DNA of 64,000 nucleotides from Symbiodinium natans. Its lineage: Eukaryota; Sar; Dinophyceae; Suessiales; Symbiodiniaceae. The stretch lies in the NCBI GenBank assembly GCA_905221605.1, contig CAJNDS010002368.1:362501-426500 (forward strand). The letters run 5' to 3'. Positions 55,265 through 62,938 of this stretch are shown piece after piece; within the stretch, counting starts at the first letter, position 1, and the number at the start of each line of letters is the position of its first letter. The notes beneath the pieces were generated by a model. The model did not search any database. It was given only the letters and a program-made list of their open reading frames with translations, and had not been told where the DNA came from. The translations under genes were made by a program, and so were the position numbers.

Positions 55265-56448
55265 GGAGAACTTAGCCCCCAAACTCCCCAAAGTGTCCAC
55301 AATGGCTTCAGCTTCGTATCTCGGGTTAATTGCTCATCGAAGACCCCTACAGGTGTTTAGGGTGGTCTTAGTACACGAAAAGCCGAACCCTCAACCCGGG
55401 AGGAAAAAAAGAAAACGAACACCGTAAGCCCTCAGCCCTGAAGCCTCACACCTGAAGCCGACCAACCATAAACCCTAACCCCTAACCCCTAACCCCTAAA
55501 CCCTATACCCTAAACCCTAAACCCTAGACCCTAAACCCTAGACCCTAAACCCTAAACCCTAAACCCTAAACCGAACAAAAAACAGGACCTGCGAACTCAT
55601 TGGGCCACCTGGCAGTCGCTGCGAGGCAATTCTGTTCCGTGGCGCCTGCTACAAAGATAGGGTTTAGGGGTTTAAGGTTTAGGGCTAGGGTTTAGGGTTT
55701 AGGGTTTAGGGTTTAGGGTTTAGGGTTTATAGGGTTTAGGGTTTAGGGTTTAGGGTTTAGGGCTTAGGGTTTGGGGCTTGGAGCTTGGGGTTTAGGGGGT
55801 TGGTTTGGTGGCTTAGGGTTTTGGTTTCTTAAGTTTAGTGGTTCAGGGTTTGAACGTTTGGGGTTTCTGTATAAGCCCTATTTTCTGTTATCCATAGAAA
55901 CTTAGTTTTGGCAGGCCCCCTTAAACCCTAAACCCTAAAGTCATCCGACACCCCAGGTTGTTTTCGTGTTTAAGGGCATGGCTTGCCGAAATGTGCATTC
56001 TGCCGCAGAAGCCGTGAACGCCCTACATGCGGGCTTACGAGAATGAGAGACCCCAATATAGATCCCAAATAGTAGGATCCCCTTGTAGTACGGACCCCAA
56101 TAAGGTACCCCTAATTTCGGAAACCCCACATGAAAGTTTATAGGGTTTAGGGTGAAGGTTGACCGCTTGACCTGTATATGCAAGAGCACAATCTTGCTTG
56201 GACTAGGCTGCGGCAACGGACCTGTACGTTGGGGTCGATGCTGGCTGAATTATTAGGGCATTGGCTTAAAAAAACCAAAAAAAATGAAAGATAAGAAGGC
56301 CTGCATCAGCTTTTAAGGAAGAACATGTTTTTATTGTTTGGGGGGGTTCTTGAGCAAATAGTAGATTTCTGCCCAGGAGACCCCGTGAGTTATTCGCAAC
56401 TTGACGGCCTTCCACCACGGTCTGTGCCGCCCGCTCTTATTACTGCCC

Positions 56449-56560
56449 TACTTGAAGGCTCATGGGTAGCTATAAGAAGCCTTCACAAGGATTTCACCAG
56501 TTGTAGCTATAGCTACCCTACTTACAACCCTACTTGTATCTACCCGTGAACCTCCAAGTA
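56449..56560. mobile_element. Foldback element FB1, complete
   Basis: TACTTGAAGGCTCATGGGTA at the left; TCTACCCGTGAACCTCCAAG at the right, 112 bp. GCCC borders both ends, a possible short target duplication, though CCCTAAA sequence on the right makes this ambiguous. Confidence 0.85.
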
Positions 56561-57024
56561 GCCCTAAACCCTAAAACCTAAACCCTAAACCCTAAACCCT
56601 ACTGCTGGAAAGCTGGAGCGAAATGGGCTCCGAAGATTATTTGGTGGGGTTAAGGGTTTAAGGTTAAGGTTTGGGGTTTCGGGTTTCGGGTGTCAGGGTT
56701 TGAAGTGCTCATAACAGCTGTCTACATGCCCGGATCTTTCTAAATGCATATGTACATATATCTTTACTACATCTATCTATCTATCTATCTATATACATGT
56801 ATACGTATGTATTTGTTAATACTTAGATTTATTCATGTAAAACATGTGCCCTAAACCCTGTTAGAAGGCTACATAACCTGGGTAGGGAGGTCCAGGCAGG
56901 GCTTACGTTGTTGCAGGTTTCGGGAAGAGGGGAAGAGCCACTCAAACAGGAACAGGATGAGCCCCCCAACTGTTTTGGAAAAAATAGGGTTTAGGGTTTA
57001 GTGTTTAGGGTTTAGGGTTTAGGC

Positions 57025-57123
57025 AGCCCTCAAGGGCGCCTGCACGAAGCCATTCCAGTCGGTTTCAAGCTTCAACTTTACAAAACGATCTCGCTCGAGC
57101 CACGGCATGCAAGGGTTTTGGCG
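57025..57123 (+). pseudogene. Exon-like fragment between arrays
   Basis: Open plus-strand frame ALKGACTKPFQSVSSFNFTK, then RSRSSHGMQGF, between two TTTAGGG arrays. Only about 32 codons, no gene context. Confidence 0.3.
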
Positions 57124-58240
57124 GCGTTTAGGGTTTAGGGTTTAGGGTTTAGGCTTTAGGGTTTAGGGTTTAGGGTTTAGGGCTTGTAGCCCCTACATTA
57201 CCCCTAAGGTCCCTTTATACGGGTCCCCCCTCTAGTCCCTTGATCCTTGCTCCAGCAGACTGTCTGGTTTAGGCTTTAGGGTTTAGGGTTTAGGGTTTAG
57301 GGTTTAGGGTTTAGGGTTTAGGGTTTAGGGTTTAGGGTTTAGGGTTTAGGGTTTAGCGTTTAGGGTTTAGGGTTTAGGCCTTAGGGTTTAGGGCTTAGGG
57401 TTTACGGTTTCCTTTTTGCGGTCGTGGGTTCATCGAGAAGCGCCTAGTTTTAGCCTTAACCCAAAAGCCGCCTAAACCCAGAACCCTACAACCCAAATGA
57501 AGCCCCAAGCCCTAAAACCCTAAACCCCAACAAACCTAAACCCTAAAGCCCTAAACCAAAAAAAACAACCCTGAACCCCGAAAGCCTAAAACCCTAACTG
57601 TCGGATTTCAAGAGGCTTAGCTAAAGGCCTTTGGGGAAGTCCCTCCACGTGGCCACATGCCAAAAGAAGCCCAAAGCCCTAAAACCCGAAAGCCATGAAC
57701 CCCTGAAACCCCGAAACCCCCAAACCCTAACATCCCAAGACCAAAGCCCTAAACCCGAAACCCCAAACCCTAAACCCTAAAGTCCCAAGCCTTAAGCCCT
57801 ACAGGCCATGGTAGCTTCAAGGAGTAAGAAGAACTTTGCCTCGAACCGCTCCGCTGCAGAGTGAGGTCGAGGGGGGGGGGGAGGGGGGGGGGGGGGGGGG
57901 GAGGGGGGGGGGGCGGGGGTTCGTTAGGGCGCAACTTGGGATCTGTTGAGAACCGTACTTGCAGCGACCCTGCCTACATGTGAGCTTCGTATAAGGTTGA
58001 GCGTTTTAATTCCGAACCCTCAACCTGGCCTAAACACCCCCAGAAGTGCCCCCAAAAACCCTTTAGGGTTTAGGGTTTGGGGTTTAGGGTTTAGGGTTAG
58101 GGTTCAGCAGAAAAATGGTCCCTAAACCCTATCCCAAACCCCAAACCCGATAGCGTTTGATGTGTAGGGTGCAGGGTACCCCCTCTCCTCCTTGGTGTTC
58201 GGGCTGTGGACAGGGGAAGCATTCCTGCGAGCCAGTTGGA

Positions 58241-58430
58241 AGGGTTTAGGGTTTAGGGTTTAGGGTTTAGGGTTTAGGGTTTAGGGTTTAGGGTTTTAGG
58301 GTTTAGGGTTTAGGGTTTAGGGTTTAGGGTTTAGGGTTTAGGGTTTAGGGTTTAGGGTTTAGGGTTTAGGGTTTAGGGTTTAGGGTTTAGGGTTTAGGTT
58401 TAGGGTTTGGGGTTTAGGGTTTAGGGTTTG
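58241..58430 (+). repeat. Long TTTAGGG array
   Basis: About 26 TTTAGGG units with a few defects (one TTTTAGGG, one TTTGGGG). Confidence 0.95.
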
Positions 58431-59630
58431 TCTAGGTCCTGAGTATACTCAAGGCGTGGGGGTTAACAGGGTTTAGGGCTTCCTGTTTTGCACCGACCTT
58501 GAACGAGTTCTAGCGTTTAAGGGTTCGAAACTGTTCAAGGATCCCTAAACCCTAAACCCTAAACCCTAAACCCTAAACCCTAAACCCTAAACCCTCAACC
58601 ATAACCCTACACCCTAAACCCTAATCCCTAAAGCCTAAACCTGACCCCCCCCCCCCCCCAACCGTCCGCAGAAGCCCCCTGAGATACCAGAAAAGGCATG
58701 GGCCCGAAACACCCCCCACCCTAAACCCTAAACCCTAAACCCTAAACCCTGAACCCTGACCCCTGAACCCTGAACCCTAAGCCCTAAACCCCTAGAATCC
58801 CAAATTACCAAAGGCGCTTGAAAGTTTGAACTAGGGGGTTTGGGGTTTAGGGTTTGGGGAAACCCTGAACCGCCTAACATTTTCCTGCAACTCCGTTTGC
58901 CCACAGTTTCATGAACATTTGCCTCTGGCACGCAGGCGAAGCTCGAAAACCCGCAGGAGTCTCCCGGAGCCCTAACCCTAAACCCTAAATCCTAAATCCT
59001 AAAAAACCCAGCACGAGAGCGTCCCGGCCTTGAGGCAGCCTCCTGATTGAAGCGGCTTGTGGGATCTTCTAGGGCCGAGAAGGGTTTAGGGGTTTAGGGT
59101 TCAGGGTTCAGGGTTTAGGGTTTCGGGTTGGGTTTACAGGGCTTCTACGGTTTGTAGGGCTTAAAATGGCGTCGAGGGATTACAGGGTGCAGAGGGTTTG
59201 TAGGGCGGGGGTCTCGTAGGGTGTCTTGGGTGGATACGTTTTGGGCCCACACCGCCCCCTTGCCCCCCCTAACACAAAGGGACCCCAAACCCTAAACCCT
59301 AAACCCTAGATACACTATCCTATCAGGGGGACGCTTAGGACTTAAGGGGAGAAACTCTAGGGTTTAGGGGGGCATGGGGCTGAGGAGATTGGAGGGCGAC
59401 TTCTGGGGTTTAGGGGGGCATACGGTTTAGGGCCAGTTTAGGGTTTAGGACTTAAGTGCTGCGAGGGGTATAGGCGTCTACCAGAAGACCCCCCCACCCC
59501 AGTCAGATCAGACCATTCCCAGTTTGGTCATCCTATACCCCCCCCCCACGCCCACGTCCCAACATCTCAATATGAAAAAATCTCTTTTCCCAAATTTTCC
59601 CACGCCCATTTCCCCACCCCAGAAAAGCAA

Positions 59631-59775
59631 GGTTTCGGGGATTGCCAATCCCAAAAAGCAGGTTTTCGGGGATCACCAATCCCAAAAACAGTTCTTTGGG
59701 GATCGCCAATCCCAAAAACAGTGCTTTGGGGATCGCCAATCCCAAAAACAGGGTTTCGGGGATTGCCAATCCCAC
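59631..59775 (+). repeat. 30-bp minisatellite, five copies
   Basis: Unit GGGGATCGCCAATCCCAAAA plus about ten bases (ACAGTTCTTT-like). The core GGGATTGCCAATCCC is nearly self-complementary. As 30 is a multiple of three, both strands stay open and give ten-residue protein repeats (FGDRQSQKQ or LGLAIPKAL); neither is supported as a gene. It lies about 130 bases left of the AT-rich element. Confidence 0.9.
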
Positions 59776-59931
59776 CCCAAGTTTCCTACCCAAGTTCCCC
59801 TATTTCCCCACCCAAGATCTCAACCCAACTGACATAGCCCGAAAACGTGAATGGCACCATAGCCCGAAAACGGGAATGGTCTTCTCAAAGAATTTGGTTC
59901 AGGGTTTAGGGTTAAGGGTTGTAACAACATT

Positions 59932-59969
59932 GTAATTATAATATATAACTGCTTATGTATTATAATTAC
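59932..59969 (-). terminator. Perfect AT-rich hairpin 3' of the zinc-binding gene
   Basis: GTAATTATAAT (59,932-59,942) is exactly inverted at 59,959-59,969 around a 16-base loop. It begins 16 bases beyond the stop codon of the leftward gene ending at 59,985. Similar stem-loops mark transcript 3' ends in mimiviruses and some virophages; the role here is inferred. Confidence 0.45.
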
Positions 59970-59984
59970 ACTATAACGATGAGA

Positions 59985-60411
59985 TTAAGGAAAATTCAAG
60001 TGGATGTCGGTGAAGTCGTTTTTAAGAACTTTGAGTATGACTTGGTTCATTTTGTTTTCATCATTCTTGGTTTCTTCCGACAGTTTGCTCCAGATATTTG
60101 GAAAGTCTGTCTGCAACTGTTTTATCCTTACTTCTCTGGTTCTGAGTCTAGATTCTCGTGTGTGTTGGTGAGTTTTTCCTGCTAAGTGGGCTTCGTATTT
60201 TTCTGGAAGAACTCTCAAACCACAACCTCGGCAGTTAAATGCACCATTCTGTGCTGTTTTCTCTCGCCTCTTTCTGTTGATGTCATCCTTGTTTTTTTTC
60301 ACGGTATCGTCGTTTAGATTCACGACACCAGTTGCAGGTTAGGAAGCCATCAAATCTGTCTATATGTTTGACAAATTTACAGCTACTACATTCTTGGAAT
60401 TCGTCGCTCAT
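59985..60411 (-). pseudogene. Zinc-binding protein of the viral element, one frame break
   Basis: ATG at 60,411 opens a frame starting MSDEFQECSSCKFVKHIDRF and continuing TCNWCRESKRRYRE: a CxxC...CxxC zinc-ribbon-like module common in large DNA viruses. The frame ends at a TGA just after an A8 run (T8 at 60,292-60,299 on the plus strand). The next frame then stays open to 59,985 with a second module, FNCRGCGLRVLPEKYEAHLA followed by GKTHQH, which fits a C2H2 finger. One base fewer in the A-run would join them. So it is either one gene broken by a 1-base indel, an assembly error, or a programmed slip. Combined length about 140 residues. Confidence 0.6.
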
Positions 60412-60507
60412 TAGCTCTAAATACAATGGTGATATCTCTTTAAGTCATTTTTTCTTTAGAAACTTAAATAACATTAAGATTTATAATTACATTATAGATA
60501 GGGTTTT

Positions 60508-60706
60508 TCAGTTCGCAAGTTGGTTATTGCAGTTCGCAAGTAGGGTATTGCGGTTTGCAAGTTGGATATTGCAGTTTGCAAGTATGGTATTGCAGTTCGC
60601 AAGTAGGGTATTGCGGTTTGCAAGTTGGATATTGCAGTTTGCAAGTATGGTATTGCAGTTTGCAAGTAGGGTATTGCGGTTTGCAAATAAGGTTTTGTAG
60701 TTTGCA
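60508..60706. repeat. 21-bp minisatellite with 63-bp higher-order period
   Basis: About nine to ten copies of CAGTTCGCAAGTAGGGTATTG. Three subtypes (ending TAGGGTATTG, TTGGATATTG, TATGGTATTG) repeat in the same order, giving a 63-base super-unit. All six frames tend to stay open (FASWLLQFAS, YLQTAI), so the overlapping frames are not convincing genes. It lies between two leftward viral genes. Confidence 0.9.
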
Positions 60707-60730
60707 CATGGGGTTCATCAAGGCGACACC

Positions 60731-60759
60731 CATAACATTATAATATTAATAATGTTATG
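60731..60759 (-). terminator. Perfect AT-rich hairpin 3' of the 219-codon gene
   Basis: CATAACATTA (60,731-60,740) pairs exactly with TAATGTTATG (60,750-60,759) over a 9-base loop. It lies 55 bases beyond the stop of the leftward gene ending at 60,814. Confidence 0.45.
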
Positions 60760-60813
60760 CTTATTTAATCAATCAAGTCAAAACCCGAATAATTTAATCA
60801 TATTATTAAATTA

Positions 60814-61473
60814 TCATTGGTCAATAATAATGAATTTTAACCATTCCATTAAGTCAGGAAAGACATGTCGTTTATTTAGATATGTAATAATCATTGAAAA
60901 TATTCTTAGATAATGATACAAAAAATATTTCAATTCAATATCATTTTGGTCATCACTATATTCGCCATTGTGTGAATCTATTAATATTTCTTTTAATTCC
61001 TTAACTTTCTCCTCATTAAAATAATGGTTATATGCATCTTCAAATTTATTCTGTATTTTCTTATTATATAACTCAGTGTATTTGGCATAAAAACTCAGTT
61101 CGTATTCTTCTATTTCATCTTCATAAACATTACAATAAATTGTTACAATACAATAATTAGTATTATACCCACGTAAGACATTTAATATCACATATCTATA
61201 TGTAGGATAATCATTGTTTCCAACTAACCCATATATCAGAGTAGAAACATCATACTCTAAATATCTCATTCTATCAACACAATTAGAACAACCAATATAA
61301 GAAAAGATATTCTCATTTACGCCCTCGGAAAATACATTAAAATTATTTCTGAGTTGGTAATGAATTAATTTGCAGTTCTTACAGTTTTGCATGTCATCAT
61401 GTATTAATTTACGACCACGTGCGATTTCTTTATCAATATTATAATCCAGTGTTACAACGCTTTTCGCTATCAA
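60814..61473 (-). CDS. Hypothetical protein with two CxxC pairs
   Basis: Open for 219 codons, AT-rich, acidic/Tyr-rich protein. Motifs: NCKNCKLIHYQ near residue 30 and YIGCSNCVDRMRYLE near residue 60, a possible four-Cys zinc site; the rest looks helical. The frame has no ATG at its 5' end. The first in-frame ATG is at 61,392 (MQNCKN), while a better placed ATG at 61,477 is in another frame and closes after 12 codons, which hints at a 1-base indel near 61,440-61,470. Family not recognised. Its neighbours are integrase upstream and the zinc-binding gene downstream. Confidence 0.6.
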   Translation of the reverse strand: MIAKSVVTLDYNIDKEIARGRKLIHDDMQNCKNCKLIHYQLRNNFNVFSEGVNENIFSYIGCSNCVDRMRYLEYDVSTLIYGLVGNNDYPTYRYVILNVLRGYNTNYCIVTIYCNVYEDEIEEYELSFYAKYTELYNKKIQNKFEDAYNHYFNEEKVKELKEILIDSHNGEYSDDQNDIELKYFLYHYLRIFSMIITYLNKRHVFPDLMEWLKFIIIDQ

Positions 61474-61517
61474 TCATTTCCACTATAATATGTATAGTAG
61501 CTATTTCTTTAGGTGTT

Positions 61518-61529
61518 TTTCTTAAGAAA
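61518..61529 (-). terminator. Palindrome TTTCTTAAGAAA 3' of integrase
   Basis: A perfect 12-base palindrome without loop, about 20 bases beyond the integrase stop. Weaker than the two hairpins further left, but in the equivalent place. Confidence 0.25.
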
Positions 61530-61549
61530 GTTATTTATCAAAAGAAAAA

Positions 61550-62465
61550 TTAAACTTTCAATATTTCGTGCCGTAAGAAAGCACGTGGGTTTCCCTCAAT
61601 ATAGTAATAATTTTGATTCAGTTTCTTTTCAATTCTCTCAACTGTATATATGTTTTGACTCCAAGTTGACACACGTTCTTTTTCACCCACGCCTTTTTTC
61701 CTGAAAATCTTGACTTTATCGCCTGTGTCTACATCGGGGTAAAGTCTATTACGTTTTGCGTTCATACTCAAATTTAATTTCACCTTTAATTCGTTACTAG
61801 GTTTAGCATCTTTGGGCGTGAATTTAGTTGCACTATGAACCATCTTGTTATTGTAAGTCAGTAAAATTTCAAAAATGTAGTCAGTCCATTGAATATTGTT
61901 CTTACCCCGTTTTTCATCGGCTTCAACTCTATCGTAAAGCATTTTTTTTAAAAGTGCGCACACCACGTTCCGCGAACGCCGCGTGAGTTCTCGTCCTGTG
62001 TAATTCTATCTTCTCTTCCTTTAAGTAATCTATTACCGACTGGTTATTTAAACTACCTTCTTCGTCTGAATATAAAAGGGATGGTTTGTCTCCCATCTTG
62101 TTAATGTTTTCCAACAATCCTGCTAAAATATCTGGCGGTTGTTTGGATTTTAACGGTGCTACATTCATGTATTTGCTGAATATATCAATACATATCATTC
62201 CAATTCTAAATTTTTGATCTGGTATATCGTTAATAAAAAACAAATCAATTTGAAACTCATAGAATGCTCGGGGGGCAACAAAAGAATTGAAACCTCGTAG
62301 TTGCTTTTTCTGTTCAACATTCTTTTTAAACCATTCCTTAACATCATTGAGTGTAATAGTTTTATCTTTTTCCTTGGCATCTTTGTAGGTGGTGGCAATA
62401 CTACCATAACCGCTTCTATCGTAATAAATATTACTAATTATATCATCTTTATTAGAACTACTCAT
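61550..62465 (-). CDS. DDE integrase of Polinton/retroviral type, frame break at an A8 run
   Basis: ATG at 62,465 opens 178 codons. The N-terminal part reads NIYYDRSGYGSIATTYKDAK. The rve-type core has YEFQIDLFFI (D74), LLYSDEEGSLNN (D134) and HAAFAERGVRTFK (E166), a plausible catalytic triad with D-E spacing slightly below the usual 35. The frame then shifts at A8 (T8 at 61,942-61,949 on the plus strand). The other frame continues with MLYDRVEADEKRGKNN and a C-terminal SH3/chromo-like part (DTGDKVKIFRKKGV, then AFLRHEILKV), typical of Polinton integrases. Combined length about 304 residues. It inserts the element DNA into the host genome. All catalytic residues lie before the break. Confidence 0.8.
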
Positions 62466-62481
62466 TATAATAAGGATGATA

Positions 62482-62802
62482 TTATTGTTCTTCGTCCATC
62501 GGCTTTATGATCTTGAACTTGCTCATATCATATTTGGGTGTGCCACGCTTTGCTTTAAACGGCTTTTTGGCATTCATAATTTCTGATAGCAATTCTTCTG
62601 TCATCTCATCGGGGTTCAGTTTGATATTGTTAGCTTCTTCATACTCTTTGATCTTCTTTCTCTGATTGTGTCGCAGTGCAGATTCTCGTTTCTTTTGCAT
62701 ATACTTTTCATCATTTCTGCGCTTGTTGTAATACAATCTGCTGTATATGGCGAGTTGCTCTTTGATTTCATCCATTGTCATATCCTCGGGGTTTTTACTC
62801 AT
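62482..62802 (-). CDS. Small basic charged protein
   Basis: ATG at 62,802, 106 codons, intact. It is Lys/Arg/Glu-rich, helical, probably coiled-coil (MDEIKEQLAIYSRLYYNKRR, then MQKKRESALRHNQRKKIKEY), with an acidic Met/Glu stretch and a basic C-terminal part. It ends 16 bases before the integrase ATG, so the two probably form one transcription unit. Family not recognised; DNA binding or a structural role are guesses. Confidence 0.65.
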   Translation of the reverse strand: MSKNPEDMTMDEIKEQLAIYSRLYYNKRRNDEKYMQKKRESALRHNQRKKIKEYEEANNIKLNPDEMTEELLSEIMNAKKPFKAKRGTPKYDMSKFKIIKPMDEEQ

Positions 62803-62938
62803 ATTATACTATACTATATATTATTTTTTATCTTTAGACATATTTCTATATATTAAAAAAACATTTAGTATTTTAAAAAATCCTTGGAAAATTTAAACTT
62901 AAAAAGAAAATAAATATATAGTTTAATTATATTAGTAT
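62803..62938. promoter_or_regulatory. Divergent AT-rich promoter region
   Basis: 136 bases between the leftward 106-codon gene and the rightward gene at 62,939. It is very AT-rich, with TATA-like stretches near each start (TATACTATATATTATTTTTT on the left; AAATATATAGTTTAATTATA on the right). Inferred from position only. Confidence 0.4.

Larger units (their letters stand above)
54184..59480. repeat. Telomere-repeat region, part 8
   Basis: Arrays include 54,187-54,335, 54,925-54,985, 55,111-55,264, 55,480-55,573, 55,660-55,770, 57,124-57,183, 57,266-57,410, 58,241-58,430, 58,542-58,596 and 58,718-58,790. Islands: a 500-base AT-moderate stretch without a gene (54,340-54,860), an FB1 copy, (CTAT)n (56,773-56,792), a G-run with interruptions (57,870-57,919) and an exon-like piece (57,025-57,123). 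No gene seen. Confidence 0.85.

Noticed and set aside
9166-59905. A CRISPR-like array reading of the regular repeats separated by unique spacers
   Set aside because: Repeat blocks vary in length, unit and orientation, spacers vary from tens to hundreds of bases, and the units are telomeric; there are no cas genes and the setting is eukaryotic.
58241-59905. A true chromosome end near the right side of the telomere-like region
   Set aside because: Array orientation keeps changing and unique sequence with genes continues to 64,000.
59524-59935. Frames with ten-residue repeats (FGDRQSQKQ or LGLAIPKAL)
   Set aside because: Caused by a 30-base tandem repeat that leaves both strands open.
60332-60743. 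Frames with FASWLLQFAS or YLQTAI repeats
   Set aside because: Caused by the 21-base tandem repeat; open on both strands, with no non-repetitive domain.
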